Shown one piece after another: positions 36,086 through 45,696 of a DNA stretch of 64,000 nt. The position numbers and the translations under genes are program-made. The notes under the pieces were generated by a model. It saw only the letters and a program-made list of their open reading frames with translations. It was not told where the DNA came from and made no database searches. Within the stretch, counting starts at the first letter, position 1, and every line of letters starts with the position of its first letter. Source of the stretch: Hymenobacter pini (GTDB lineage Bacteria > Bacteroidota > Bacteroidia > Cytophagales > Hymenobacteraceae). The stretch spans positions 372,001 to 436,000 of the forward strand of contig NZ_JAIZZH010000004.1 of NCBI RefSeq assembly GCF_020421205.1, written 5' to 3'.

Positions 36086-37603
36086 CTAGAACAGAAAGCC
36101 GGCCGTGAGCGTAGTAGTGAAACGCTTGTTATCCACTTGCACCACGGGCGTATCAGCGCGGTTGCGGAGCGTGTAGGGCGAATATTGGCGAGAATTGGTG
36201 CTGTACACGCCGGCTGCATCCAGAAAAAAGTTCTTCTGCCGCAACCCTACGCCGCCGGTATAAAACGTACGGCTCTGGTCGGTAGCTGAATTCCGGTACG
36301 GGTTGCCGTAGTGGGCAAAACCGGCCCGCACCCGGAAGATGTCGGCCCGCAGTTCCCCGCCCACGCGCAGGTTCACGGCTTTAGTATACAGGTTGCGGAT
36401 GTCGTCATTATCGTAGCTAAAGTCGGCGTTGCCCTGCACCCCGTTGTTGTTGTAGTTGCTGAGGCGGGCGCTGGCGTAATTCACGTACTCCACGTCGCCA
36501 CTCACGAAGCCATACTTTCCTATCACGGCCGCTACCCCACCCGTTGCCCGGAATGGCGAGGTTACCGCGTAGTCAAACACGTTCGGGTCAAGGGAGGAGC
36601 TGGCAGAAGTGTACCGCTGACTACCAACAATCACCTGTTTGTCAAACTTTGCCTCCAGGGAGGAATTGAATGTTTCAGTAAATTGCTGATAAGTAGGAGT
36701 TTGCACCGAAGCCCCAATACGCAGTGCATCTATTGGCTTGTAGATTATCCCCACCCGGGCGTTGATGCCCGCTCCTTTCGTTTCCAGGAAGTCCCGCTGC
36801 CGCAATGAGGCGAATGAGGTTCCCGCATCATTGCTGACCGGCGTGGGGTCAGAGGCCGTGAGGATGTTTTCCGAAGTGTAGCGCGAGGTTACGATGCCGA
36901 TACCGCCGCCGATGTAGAGCTTATCCAAGTAACTGGCACCGTACGCAAAATCGAATTGGGTTTGACTGCCCGTGGTGCGCACGGTTTCTGCTTGGTTGAC
37001 GTTGCCCGTGTTGTTAACCGCTTTGGAAAGTCCGCGCTTTATAAGCCGCCCCTTTGTATCGTTATTTACGTCCAGGCTATCCGTGAGGTACGTGTTATAA
37101 GCCAGGTCGTCGAGGGCCGCCCTTTGGTCTTCACTAAACCGCTGAAAGATGTCCTGCTCGAATGTTGGCTGTCCCTGATACCGGAAGCTCGTGTTGTAGT
37201 CGGCGGTGCGCGTAAGCCCGATGGAGAAAGCCCCAGACCGCCACGGGTTGGAATCATCATCGGGGCGACGGTTGGCAAACACCAGCCCGATGCTGCCCAG
37301 ATGCAGATTGTTACGGGAGTCGGCCGTGGTATTTCCAAAAGCCCGGCTGTTGGCATTAAGCGAGCTAAAGCCGGGTGACAAGGAGAATTCGGAGCGTTGG
37401 AACATGCCCAAGCCGGCGGGGTTCACCGTCACGGCCCCAAAGTCGCCGCCCACGGCGGCCGTAGCTCCCCCGATACCCAGCGTGCGGGCAGTACCGGAAG
37501 GCTGCGTCTGCGAAAAGCGAAGTGCGTCGGTATTGTATTGGGCAAAGGCGTGGCTGGCCGAGCCTAACAGGGCAACGGCAAGGCCATATTTCAGCATTTT
37601 CAT
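36086..37603 (-). CDS. FadL/OmpP1-type outer-membrane transport protein
   Basis: 505 residues, signal peptide to ASHAFAQ (about residue 22), then a TARTLGIGGATAAVGGDFGAVTVNPAGLG segment in which the NPAGL hatch motif is typical of OMPP1/FadL/TodX proteins. The rest is a beta-barrel with alternating aromatic strands ending in TLTAGFLF. These proteins carry long-chain fatty acids or aromatic hydrocarbons across the outer membrane. The ATG at 37603 is chosen for its signal peptide. Ligand unknown. Confidence 0.85.
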   Translation of the reverse strand: MKMLKYGLAVALLGSASHAFAQYNTDALRFSQTQPSGTARTLGIGGATAAVGGDFGAVTVNPAGLGMFQRSEFSLSPGFSSLNANSRAFGNTTADSRNNLHLGSIGLVFANRRPDDDSNPWRSGAFSIGLTRTADYNTSFRYQGQPTFEQDIFQRFSEDQRAALDDLAYNTYLTDSLDVNNDTKGRLIKRGLSKAVNNTGNVNQAETVRTTGSQTQFDFAYGASYLDKLYIGGGIGIVTSRYTSENILTASDPTPVSNDAGTSFASLRQRDFLETKGAGINARVGIIYKPIDALRIGASVQTPTYQQFTETFNSSLEAKFDKQVIVGSQRYTSASSSLDPNVFDYAVTSPFRATGGVAAVIGKYGFVSGDVEYVNYASARLSNYNNNGVQGNADFSYDNDDIRNLYTKAVNLRVGGELRADIFRVRAGFAHYGNPYRNSATDQSRTFYTGGVGLRQKNFFLDAAGVYSTNSRQYSPYTLRNRADTPVVQVDNKRFTTTLTAGFLF

Positions 37604-37695
37604 AGGAAAGGTAGAGGAAGGGAAGCCCAGCAACACACCGGGCTTCCAAGAATATTTACAACATAACAGGGTTGCTGACTGAAGCCCCTGTCGGC

Positions 37696-39093
37696 TTACT
37701 GCACCCGGCCCCGACGACCACCACCGCCACCGCCGGAGTTACCGCCGCCGAAGCTGCCGCCGCTGCTGCTCCGCGACGGTTCCGAATACGAACGAGAAGG
37801 CTCGTAGGAACGGCTAGGCTGGGAGTACGACCGGGACGGCTCGGAATAGGAGCGGCTGGGCTGACTAGGCTGACTGGGCTGCGACGAAGGATCGTACAGC
37901 CGCTGCCGCCGGGGCTGGTCATCTACGCGGGGCTGATCTGGCTGCGGCTGCGAAACGCTGCCTCCGTTGCTCCAGTCGGCCCGGCGCCGACGGCCGTACT
38001 CCGTTGGCATGGGCTGGCCGGTAGTGCCATTGGAGTTGGGCGTGTCTCCGTTGCCATTGGTAGTGTTATCAAGCACCCGCCACCGCCGGTTATTCGGCAC
38101 CCGCTCGGCACCACCAACTGGTATCTGCTCCGCCTGGGTCACGTTGCCTTCCCGTACCCGGCCGCCACCGGAAGGCGCGGGTATTGCCACGGCGGGCGTA
38201 TTGTCGTTCAGTTCCTGCACCCGCCGACGGCCGCCACCCGGCTGGCTCACAATTCCGCTCGGTGCGGGCGTAGGGCTGGTAAAACCGTCCTGCACGCGGC
38301 CCCGGCCCCGGCCGGATACTACGCCATCGGGCGAGGTCGTCAGGCGCTGACCATCCGTGGCCCGGTCACGGCGGGGGCCATACGTTACGCGCCGGCCCGG
38401 CCGGTCGTAATAGCCACCCCAGCCATTGCCTCCGTAGTAACCACCACCGCCATAATACCCGCCGCCATACAGGCCCGAGTAGTACCCGTTCAGGTAACCG
38501 TAGTTGTAGCCGCCCCAGGGGCCGCCCCAGCCGTAGTAATCATACGGGCTGTAGCCGTAGCCATATCCGTAGCCGCCCCAGGGTCGGCCCCAGCCCCAAG
38601 GCCGGCCAAAACCAATGCTGATGTTCACACCACCATAACCCCAGGGGCTGTAGAAGGGGTCGTAGAAGCTGCTGTACCCGTAGCCCCACGGCGAGTAACC
38701 GATGACGGAGCCGCCGTACCAGTAAGGGTCAGTGTAGGCAAAATCATAGTAACCCATGCCAATGCCGCGGTACGGGCTGTGGAAGCGCCGCAGGCGGGAG
38801 GCGTAGTAATAGTCATCGTCGTAGTACTCTCCCGAGGAGTTGGCGGCCGCACTGTTGGTAGTGCCAGCATAATCGGGGTTGGCCACGTCGCCGGGGGCGG
38901 CGGTAGTTTCCTCGGAAGCAACCGGCGTGGCCGATGGCCCGGAGGAAGCTACCTGCGCCGGAACCGTTACCCGGTCCTTCGACGAGTAGTACATCCCGTC
39001 GTCCTCAGTGGTACTTAAATAGGAGGTGCTTGCACAGCCCCCCAGCGTAAGCAGGGCCAGGGCGGGCAATATGGGGGCTAATATCTTTTTCAT
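37696..39093 (-). CDS. Low-complexity Gly/Tyr-rich lipoprotein
   Basis: 465-residue lipoprotein, lipobox LGGC (cysteine about 20). The middle (about 95-240) is extremely rich in Gly, Tyr, Trp and Pro (repeats like GYGYGYGYSPYDYYGWGG); the C-terminal part has degenerate SRSYSEPSRSYSQP repeats and ends in a Gly-rich tract and GRRGRVQ. No enzyme domain is visible. Divergently paired with proS. Possibly a structural or matrix-like surface protein; conclusions from composition only. Repeat instability in the Pro/Ser/Tyr region is plausible. A long opposite-strand open frame covers this gene and is treated as spurious. Confidence 0.75.
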   Translation of the reverse strand: MKKILAPILPALALLTLGGCASTSYLSTTEDDGMYYSSKDRVTVPAQVASSGPSATPVASEETTAAPGDVANPDYAGTTNSAAANSSGEYYDDDYYYASRLRRFHSPYRGIGMGYYDFAYTDPYWYGGSVIGYSPWGYGYSSFYDPFYSPWGYGGVNISIGFGRPWGWGRPWGGYGYGYGYSPYDYYGWGGPWGGYNYGYLNGYYSGLYGGGYYGGGGYYGGNGWGGYYDRPGRRVTYGPRRDRATDGQRLTTSPDGVVSGRGRGRVQDGFTSPTPAPSGIVSQPGGGRRRVQELNDNTPAVAIPAPSGGGRVREGNVTQAEQIPVGGAERVPNNRRWRVLDNTTNGNGDTPNSNGTTGQPMPTEYGRRRRADWSNGGSVSQPQPDQPRVDDQPRRQRLYDPSSQPSQPSQPSRSYSEPSRSYSQPSRSYEPSRSYSEPSRSSSGGSFGGGNSGGGGGGRRGRVQ

Positions 39094-39280
39094 GGCTGCT
39101 TACGCGTAAAGTTGGATCAGAAAAATGGAGGTTGAGTGAAGGCCGGCAACACGCAGTCCGTCAGGGCCCAATCCTCCGGATTTAATAACGTAATTTGGGG
39201 CCGAAACGGTGCCCTTTTCCTACGTCAAATCTTGTACCAGAAACAGGAACTTTTTCACTACTTCTACAATACCTCAAGAT

Positions 39281-40756
39281 ATGAGCAAAAGTTTGCCCAA
39301 GCGCACCGAAGATTATTCGTTGTGGTACAACGAGTTGGTAAAACGGGCCGGCCTGGCCGAAAACTCCTCGGTGCGGGGCTGCATGGTGATTAAGCCCTAC
39401 GGCTACGCCATCTGGGAGAAAATGCAGCGCACCCTCGACGACATGTTCAAGCGCACGGGCCACCAGAATGCCTATTTCCCGCTGTTCGTGCCTAAAAGCC
39501 TGTTCGAAGCCGAGGAAAAAAACGCCGAAGGTTTCGCCAAGGAGTGCGCCGTAGTAACCCACTACCGCCTGCAGAATGACCCCGACAAGCCGGGCAAGTT
39601 GCGCGTGGACCCCAACGCCAAGCTGGAGGAAGAGCTGATTGTGCGCCCCACTTCGGAGGCCGTTATCTGGAACACCTACAAAGGCTGGATTCAGAGCTAC
39701 CGTGACCTGCCGCTGCTCATCAACCAGTGGGCCAACGTGGTGCGCTGGGAAATGCGCACCCGCCTGTTTCTGCGCACGGCCGAGTTCCTGTGGCAGGAAG
39801 GCCACACGGCCCACGCCACCGCCGAGGAAGCCGTAGCCGAAACCCGCCAGATGCTGGAGGTGTACGCCCAGTTTGCCGAGGAGTGGCTGGCCCTGCCCGT
39901 AGTAAAAGGCGTAAAAACCGAGAACGAGCGGTTTGCCGGTGCCGTGGAAACCTACTGTATCGAGGGCCTGATGCAGGATGGCAAAGCCCTGCAGGCCGGT
40001 ACTTCGCACTTCCTGGGTCAGAACTTCGCTAAGGCATTCGATGTGCAGTTCACCAACAAGCAAGGTCAGCTGGAGCACGTGTGGGGTACCAGTTGGGGCG
40101 TGAGCACCCGCCTAATGGGCGCCCTGGTAATGGCCCACTCCGACGACGAAGGCTTGGTGCTGCCGCCCAAGCTGGCGCCCATCCAGGTGGTCATTGTGCC
40201 CATCTACAAAACCGGCCAGCTCGATGAGCTCATGGAGCGCATCCGCCCCATGCAGATGGGCCTGATTGAGCGCGGCATTTCGGTGAAGATTGACGACCGG
40301 GACACTGAGCGCCCCGGTTTCAAGTTTGCCGAGTGGGAGCTGAAAGGCGTGCCCGTGCGCATTGCCGTGGGCATGCGCGACCTGGAAAACGGCACCCTGG
40401 AAGTAGCCCGCCGCGACACCAAGGAGAAGATGACCCTGCCCCTCGCCGACATCGTGAACAGCGTTGACCAGCTGCTGCAGGACATTCAGCGGAACATCTA
40501 CCAGCGCGCCCTCAACTTCCGCGAAACCCACACCACCCGTGTGGAGAGCTACGAGGAGTTCAAGGATGTGCTGGAAAATAAGGGCGGCTTCGTGGTAGCC
40601 CACTACGATGGCACTTCCGAAACGGAGGAGCGCATCAAGGAGGAAACTAAGGCCACCATCCGCTGCCTGGCCCTGGCCGAGCCCGAGGAAGAAGGCATCT
40701 GCATCGTAACGGGCCGCCCCAGCAAGCGTCGCGCCCATTTTGCCAAGGCGTACTAA
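39281..40756 (+). CDS. proS: Prolyl-tRNA synthetase, class 3-type
   Basis: 491-residue class II aminoacyl-tRNA synthetase that charges tRNA-Pro. It lacks the long editing insertion of E. coli ProS and has the archaeal/eukaryotic-like short form: motif 2 region (RWEMRTRLFLRTAEFLWQEGHTAH), GTSHFLGQNFAKAF, and the C-terminal domain ending KRRAHFAKAY. The start at 39281 (MSKSLPKRTEDYSLWY) is the family start; the frame is open 24 codons upstream. Convergent with the META-domain gene; the terminator lies between them. Confidence 0.97.
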   Translation: MSKSLPKRTEDYSLWYNELVKRAGLAENSSVRGCMVIKPYGYAIWEKMQRTLDDMFKRTGHQNAYFPLFVPKSLFEAEEKNAEGFAKECAVVTHYRLQNDPDKPGKLRVDPNAKLEEELIVRPTSEAVIWNTYKGWIQSYRDLPLLINQWANVVRWEMRTRLFLRTAEFLWQEGHTAHATAEEAVAETRQMLEVYAQFAEEWLALPVVKGVKTENERFAGAVETYCIEGLMQDGKALQAGTSHFLGQNFAKAFDVQFTNKQGQLEHVWGTSWGVSTRLMGALVMAHSDDEGLVLPPKLAPIQVVIVPIYKTGQLDELMERIRPMQMGLIERGISVKIDDRDTERPGFKFAEWELKGVPVRIAVGMRDLENGTLEVARRDTKEKMTLPLADIVNSVDQLLQDIQRNIYQRALNFRETHTTRVESYEEFKDVLENKGGFVVAHYDGTSETEERIKEETKATIRCLALAEPEEEGICIVTGRPSKRRAHFAKAY

Positions 40757-40784
40757 TCTGCGCTAGCCTCTAGTACACATTTTG

Positions 40785-40827
40785 CTCCCCTGGTCCTGCG
40801 GTTCGCCGTGCGGGCCAGGGGAGTTTT
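40785..40827. terminator. Terminator between proS and META-domain gene
   Basis: Stem CTCCCCTGG...CCAGGGGAG with a GC-rich loop, followed by TTTT. The longest open frame of the META gene runs through this hairpin, which argues that the true stop is upstream of it, at 40828. Confidence 0.8.
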
Positions 40828-41315
40828 CTATTCCTCCGCCACAGCCGCAAGCCGGGCCAGAGGCGTACCCGTGGTATCGGCCGCGTACAGGCTGAGCGTA
40901 CCACCTTGAAATGGTAGCGCTGTGCTTGGTTGAGGGCCTGCAGAAACGCGCCTTCTGCCGCCAGATTAGCGCAGGCACTACGTGTGGTTACCAGCGGGCC
41001 CAGCCGCAGCCGGTTGTCGGCCGCCATGGTGTAAGGCCCCGAGAATTTATTACAGCCCGCCTGGCCTTCGGCTCGGGTACGGTTGTCGCGCAGCACCAGA
41101 AACGGTGTTTCCTGGGTAGCGGGGGCCGGTTGGCCGGCGAGTTCCCGTAATTCCCACCGCACATTGCGCAGCGGCAGAACGGCGGGCATCCGGCTGGCCG
41201 CGGCACTCGGGGCCTGACCAGCGGGCCGCTCGTTCAAATCGTAATTACAGGCGGTGGTGGCAAGCAACCCTAAGAAGGTCGCCACGCGGGTGTAAGTGGG
41301 TAGTGACAACGGCAT
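40828..41315 (-). pseudogene. META-domain (HslJ-like) lipoprotein with 1-base frameshift
   Basis: Lipoprotein signal with cysteine at residue 23 (LATTAC), followed by a META domain (VRWELRELAGQPA, GCNKFSGPY, LRLGPLVTTRSAC, EGAFLQALNQAQRY). As given, the frame continues into 44 unlike residues, through the terminator, to 40770. In the -1 frame from about 40906 the sequence instead reads QGGTLSLYAADTTGTPLARL and stops at 40828, exactly what a META domain needs. The span of 488 bases is one short of 163 codons, consistent with one T missing in the TTT run. Either a sequencing error or a recent inactivating mutation. META proteins are linked to stress or antibiotic resistance in some bacteria. 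Confidence 0.75.
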
Positions 41316-41479
41316 GGCAGCGGAAGTAACGGAGTGGTGTACGTATCCGGCTTACGCAAAGCGCTGACTTTGGGACGTTCCGGCTCAGTCGTATGGTTCC
41401 TCGCGCCCTGTTGCTTTGCCAACCAATGCAATCTTATTAGCTTCTGTGTATCTTTTCCCGCAACCAACCTCATTTTGCT

Positions 41480-41947
41480 ATGGACTGGCTTACCATTGCG
41501 CTGCTGCTGTTTTTTGGGCTGGTCTTTCTGGCGGCCGAAGTCATTTTTATTCCCGGCACTACGGTAGTGGGGCTGGTAGGCTTTGGGCTGCTGGCGGCCG
41601 GTATCTGGCTGGGTTACCGGGACCTGGGCTCAGCCACCGGGCACGTCATGCTGGTGGGCTCCATTGTAACGGTGGGGGTGCTGGTGTACTGGGGGCTCAG
41701 GCCCAAAAACCTGAACCGAGTGGCCCTTACCCAAGTCAATCATACCCGCGTGCACGATGTGCGCCATCCTGATGTGCAGCCGGGTACAGTGGGCCGCACC
41801 CTCTCGGCCCTGCGCCCGGCGGGTACCGTGCTGTTCCACGACGACCGGCGCGAGGCCACTACCCGGGGCGAGTTTGTGCCGGCCGGCTCCGAGGTGCGGG
41901 TGCTGGGCATTGAGCAAAACCGCATTGTGGTGGAGCGCGTGGCCTAG
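41480..41947 (+). CDS. NfeD-like membrane protein
   Basis: 155 residues. Three membrane segments (about 5-22, 28-46, 52-72) then a soluble OB-fold-like domain (VGRTLSALRPAGTVLF, EVRVLGIEQNRIVVERV), the compact NfeD layout. NfeD proteins partner stomatin/flotillin-type scaffolds; the flotillin-like gene follows 54 bases downstream. Together they probably organise membrane microdomains. A TATCTTTT sequence about 25 bases upstream is a weak promoter candidate. Confidence 0.88.
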   Translation: MDWLTIALLLFFGLVFLAAEVIFIPGTTVVGLVGFGLLAAGIWLGYRDLGSATGHVMLVGSIVTVGVLVYWGLRPKNLNRVALTQVNHTRVHDVRHPDVQPGTVGRTLSALRPAGTVLFHDDRREATTRGEFVPAGSEVRVLGIEQNRIVVERVA

Positions 41948-42001
41948 AGCTCCTGATTATTCTTTTCTGCTTCTATAGAAAACAAACAACCCATACACTG
42001 C

Positions 42002-43003
42002 ATGAATTTTCCTCTCTTCCCACTGGCCGTTGGCGGTATTGCGCTGCTGGTGCTGCTGTACTTCTTCCCCATCAGCCTCTGGATTACCGCCATTTTCTCC
42101 GGAGTGCGCGTGAGCCTGTTCCAGTTGGCTTTTATGCGGGTTCGGAAGGTACCGCCAGCCCTCATCGTCAACTCCCTCATTACCTCCACCAAAGCCGGTC
42201 TGGAGCTGACGGCCAACGACCTGGAAACGCACTACCTGGCCGGTGGCAATGTACCCAGCGTAATCAAGGCTCTGATTTCGGCCGATAAGGCCAACATTCC
42301 GCTCAGCTTCAAGCAGGCCACAGCCATTGACCTGGCCGGGCGCGACGTATTTGAGGCCGTAACCACCTCGGTGAATCCCAAAGTCATTAACACGCCCAAC
42401 GTAGCGGCCGTGGCCCAGGATGGCATTCAGCTGATTGCCAAGGCCCGCGTAACGGTGCGCGCCAACATCACCCAGCTGGTGGGCGGGGCCGGCGAGGAGA
42501 CCATTCTGGCCCGCGTGGGCGAGGGTATCGTAACCAGCATCGGCTCGTCCCGCTCCCACAAGGAGGTACTCGAAAACCCCGATAAGATTTCCAAGCTGGT
42601 GCTCAGCAAGGGCCTCGATGCCGGTACCGCCTTCGAAATCCTATCCATTGACATTGCCGACGTGGATATCGGGGAGAACATCGGGGCCAAGCTCCAGACC
42701 GACCAGGCTTCCGCCGACCTGCGCGTGGCCGAAGCCCGGGCCGAGGAACGCCGGGCTATGGCTGTGGCCATGGAGCAGGAAAACCGCGCCAAAACCCAGG
42801 AAGCAAAAGCATTGGTAGTGCAGGCCGAAGCTGAAATTCCGAAAGCCATTGCCGAAGCCTTCCGCTCCGGTAACCTGGGCGTGATGGACTATTACAAAAT
42901 GCGCAACGTACAGGCCGACACCGACATGCGCGACTCCATTGCTAATCCCGGCGGCCAGGGTGGCAGCGTGAAGCCCGGCCGCGAGGAAGGCCGGATGTCG
43001 TAA
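42002..43003 (+). CDS. floA: Flotillin-like protein FloA
   Basis: 333 residues, one N-terminal membrane anchor (about 9-30), then an SPFH domain and a coiled-coil rich in Ala/Glu (residues 245-290, ADLRVAEARAEERRAMA). The sequence belongs to the FloA/YqfA family: LELTANDLETHYLAGGNVP and GRDVFEAVTTSVNP are characteristic. It scaffolds membrane microdomains and affects envelope fluidity. Located after nfeD, the conserved arrangement of this pair. Followed by a REP-like element and terminator rather than another gene. Confidence 0.95.
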   Translation: MNFPLFPLAVGGIALLVLLYFFPISLWITAIFSGVRVSLFQLAFMRVRKVPPALIVNSLITSTKAGLELTANDLETHYLAGGNVPSVIKALISADKANIPLSFKQATAIDLAGRDVFEAVTTSVNPKVINTPNVAAVAQDGIQLIAKARVTVRANITQLVGGAGEETILARVGEGIVTSIGSSRSHKEVLENPDKISKLVLSKGLDAGTAFEILSIDIADVDIGENIGAKLQTDQASADLRVAEARAEERRAMAVAMEQENRAKTQEAKALVVQAEAEIPKAIAEAFRSGNLGVMDYYKMRNVQADTDMRDSIANPGGQGGSVKPGREEGRMS

Positions 43004-43024
43004 GAATGTACTGAAATACCTGAA

Positions 43025-43206
43025 CGTCATTGCGAGGCGGAGCCGAAGCAATCCGTCCTTTTCAAGACTCTAATCCTTGATCTATTCAAAAGCCCCCGGC
43101 GTAAGTACATACGTCGGGGGCTTTCTGCATCTTGGGGCTGGGCGCTTTGCGAAGGAAGGTTTGACGCCGCTTGATGCGCGGAATGTCGTGCCTCCTCGCA
43201 ATGACG
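43025..43206. repeat. REP-like inverted repeat enclosing a terminator
   Basis: 13-bp perfect arms (43025-43037, CGTCATTGCGAGG; and 43194-43206) about 180 bases apart, with degenerate pairing just inside. The arm word GTCATTGCGAG recurs at 48044. A terminator sits in the middle (43088-43123). The unit fills the whole space between convergent floA and the PD40/OmpA gene. Confidence 0.7.
43088..43123. terminator. Terminator between floA and PD40/OmpA gene
   Basis: Stem AAAGCCCCCGGCGTA with TACGTCGGGGGCTTT, one mismatch, A- and T-flanked, suitable for both strands. Confidence 0.85.
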
Positions 43207-43209
43207 GCC

Positions 43210-45255
43210 TCACTTCTTCGTAATCCGGAACTCTACGCGGCGGTTAAGCTTGCGGGTTTCTTCCTGGTCATTGCTGGCAATGGGCTTGCTACCGCCGTAG
43301 CCTTCGGTGGTGATGCGGCTGCTGGCAATACCTTTCTGCACGAGGTACTTTTTCACCTCATTCACCCGGTCCTGGCTCAGCTTCACGTTTAGTTGAGGGT
43401 CGCCCTGGTTGTCGGTGTGGCCCTCCAGCTTAATTTCCACCTGCGGGTAATCCTTCAGGATGCGCACTAGGCGCAGCAGCTCGGGGTAGGAGTTCTCGCG
43501 CAGGTAGTACTTGCTCTGGGCGAAGAAGATGTTGTTCAGCTTGATGCTCTGGCCTACTGCAAACGGCACCAAGTACAAATCTTGGTTGATTTCGGAGTAT
43601 TTCTGCCGGTCCGTTACGTCCAGGTTATCCGATTCAGCCAAGTAGTCCTTGGCTTCGGCACGGTAGCCATAGTGGGCGCCCGAGGGCAATACAATGGTGT
43701 ATGAACCATCGATGGGGCTGGTATCTGCTACCCCAATTTCCTCCCCGGTTAGCAGGTTTTCGTAGCGAATGGTGGCTGCCACCGGCTTTTTGCTGCTGGC
43801 GTCCAGCACCTTGCCGCGCACCAGCGTCACCACCTCCGGCCGGAATGTCGGCTTCAGGCTGATGCGGAAGATGTCTTTTGAGTTATCGATACCCTTGCGG
43901 GCTGATACCAGGTACGCATCCTCACCCGCCGCCGATACGGTGTAGTAAGCATCAAAATCGGGGGAGTTTACGCTGCTGCCCAGGTTGCGGGGGGCGCTCC
44001 AGTTGGTCCAGGTGTCGTCCAGCCGCTTGCTGTAAAACAGGTCGCTCTTGCCGTAGCCGCCGTGGCCTTCCGAGGCGAAGTACAGCGTCTTGCCATCGGA
44101 AGCCAAGAAGGGTGAAAACTCCGGCTTGTTGGAGTTGATGGTGCCACCCAGGTTGCGGGGTTTCGTCCAGGTTTTACCGTCGGCCTTCAGGAAGCTCACG
44201 TACAAATCCTGCTGCCCTTTGCCATCCTTACGGTCCACGGCCATCAGCATCACCTTGCCTGAGGTGGCCAGAAAGAAATCGACGTTTTCGGGGTCGTCGT
44301 TGTAATAGTCGTCTATTTCCACCTTTTCAGGCTTGGTCCAGCCCGTGGCAGTACGGCGGCTCAAGCTGGGCCCTTTGGGTTCCATGGAGCCATCGGGCAG
44401 GTACACGCCAATGAGCAGCAACTGCTGGCCGTTGGCTGATACCGAGGCCACGCCGTTGGGGTCGCGCGGAGTGTTGATGGGGCTGCCGATGTTCTTGGCC
44501 GGGCCCCACTGCTTTTTCTCAGCGTTGGTGAGGTTGCTATACCACACGTCCTGCACGTCCTTGGCCCCACCCACGTTTTGCGGGTGCTCCTGCCGGGCAA
44601 AGAACAGCGTGCGGCCATCCGGCGAGATAACCGGGTGCGTATCCACAAACTTGGAGTTGACGGTGGGCCCCAGGTTCACCATCGAGGAGTCAAAACTGAC
44701 TCCGCTTTCCTCGTTCTTGAACTCCTTCTTCACCATCGACTCGGCCACGTCGGCCGCCCCAATGGCATCAATCTGGTTTACGCCGTTTACGGCTTTAGTA
44801 TTCATGGAAACTACCACCCCAATGGTGCGGTAGGTGCCGGGCGAAAACGTGACCTGCAGCGTCCGAAACTGCTCCGGCAGGGGGCCCGGGCTGTCGTTGG
44901 TGTACACCTGGTGCTTTTGGCCACGCGTATCCACCAGCTCAATCTTCGTAACAGAGCCTGGGTTGAAGTTTTCAACCACTGTTACCTGCTTGGCAATGAT
45001 GGACTTGCCAAACCGAACTTCGATGAACTCGTTGCTGCCTTCCTTCTTCGGAATCCAGGCTTCGTTATTCACCTGACCCAGCGGCGTGGCGTTGGGTTCC
45101 CCCAGTACTTTTTCCGGCGAAAATGCTTCTTTACCTTCTGCTTTTTGCGAGGATACCGCCACTACCTTCGACGCCCATACGGCGTGCTGTGCCTGCCCCA
45201 CGCGGCCTATTCCCACCAGCAGCCCTAACGACAACAGTACTTTTGTAACATTCAT
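43210..45255 (-). CDS. PD40-repeat / OmpA-family outer-membrane protein
   Basis: 681 residues: signal peptide to QAQ (about 23), an N-terminal beta domain (about 30-170), PD40-type beta-propeller repeats (HPVISPDGRTLFFARQ, FSPFLASDGKTLYFASEG), a carboxypeptidase-regulatory-like segment (about 490-560) and a C-terminal OmpA domain (about 575-681) with LEGHTDNQGD and LSQDRVNEVKKYL, which binds peptidoglycan. Similar proteins in Bacteroidota anchor envelope machines such as gliding/T9SS-associated complexes, but no specific partner is nearby. Divergent from the oxygenase gene at 45697. Confidence 0.92.
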   Translation of the reverse strand: MNVTKVLLSLGLLVGIGRVGQAQHAVWASKVVAVSSQKAEGKEAFSPEKVLGEPNATPLGQVNNEAWIPKKEGSNEFIEVRFGKSIIAKQVTVVENFNPGSVTKIELVDTRGQKHQVYTNDSPGPLPEQFRTLQVTFSPGTYRTIGVVVSMNTKAVNGVNQIDAIGAADVAESMVKKEFKNEESGVSFDSSMVNLGPTVNSKFVDTHPVISPDGRTLFFARQEHPQNVGGAKDVQDVWYSNLTNAEKKQWGPAKNIGSPINTPRDPNGVASVSANGQQLLLIGVYLPDGSMEPKGPSLSRRTATGWTKPEKVEIDDYYNDDPENVDFFLATSGKVMLMAVDRKDGKGQQDLYVSFLKADGKTWTKPRNLGGTINSNKPEFSPFLASDGKTLYFASEGHGGYGKSDLFYSKRLDDTWTNWSAPRNLGSSVNSPDFDAYYTVSAAGEDAYLVSARKGIDNSKDIFRISLKPTFRPEVVTLVRGKVLDASSKKPVAATIRYENLLTGEEIGVADTSPIDGSYTIVLPSGAHYGYRAEAKDYLAESDNLDVTDRQKYSEINQDLYLVPFAVGQSIKLNNIFFAQSKYYLRENSYPELLRLVRILKDYPQVEIKLEGHTDNQGDPQLNVKLSQDRVNEVKKYLVQKGIASSRITTEGYGGSKPIASNDQEETRKLNRRVEFRITKK

Positions 45256-45696
45256 ACGTTCAAGGTCAAATCAGACGCTTCCGAGGAAACAGTTTTTTGC
45301 CTGCTAGTACCCAAGTACCCGGTCAAGACTCAAAAGACGTCGCAGCCCGCCCGGAAGTTTCGCTGCTCGGTGAAAGCCGAGGCAAAACCCACTTTCCGCG
45401 GTCCGCGGGCAATATACTCACGAATCGGGGTTACTACACAGGTTCCGATTCTGGTCTATTTGGACTGTGCCTGCATCCGCTGAGTGCAAAATCCAGCAAT
45501 ACCAACGAAGTACAACACTGCGCCGCTCCTGCACAGACGGAAGACGCCACCCAAAAGTTGCACTTTTGCCGGCCCCGTTCCATCTGAAACTTACCCGCTT
45601 GCCAACCGGTTAATGTACTCCACAATCCCGGCATTTATCGTACCTTGCCGGGTACGTATTGTCCCTCCCCTAAGTACACCATTTCCTCTTCACACC
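45256..45696. other. Divergent intergenic region, PD40/OmpA / oxygenase
   Basis: 441 bases. Frames here are short and unlike proteins; the oxygenase frame extends upstream 71 codons but with non-homologous, Pro-rich sequence. I see no convincing promoter pair; TACCTTGC at about 45645 is similar to the -7 element used before the chromate gene but has no matching -33 box. Confidence 0.5.

Noticed and set aside
37672..39018. 448-codon open frame opposite the Gly/Tyr-rich lipoprotein
   Set aside because: It is Ala/Val/Arg/Thr-rich and mirrors the repeats; the opposite strand has a lipobox and a consistent start.
45297..45587. 96-codon open frame upstream of the oxygenase gene
   Set aside because: No domain, no conserved start, and composition unlike neighbouring genes.
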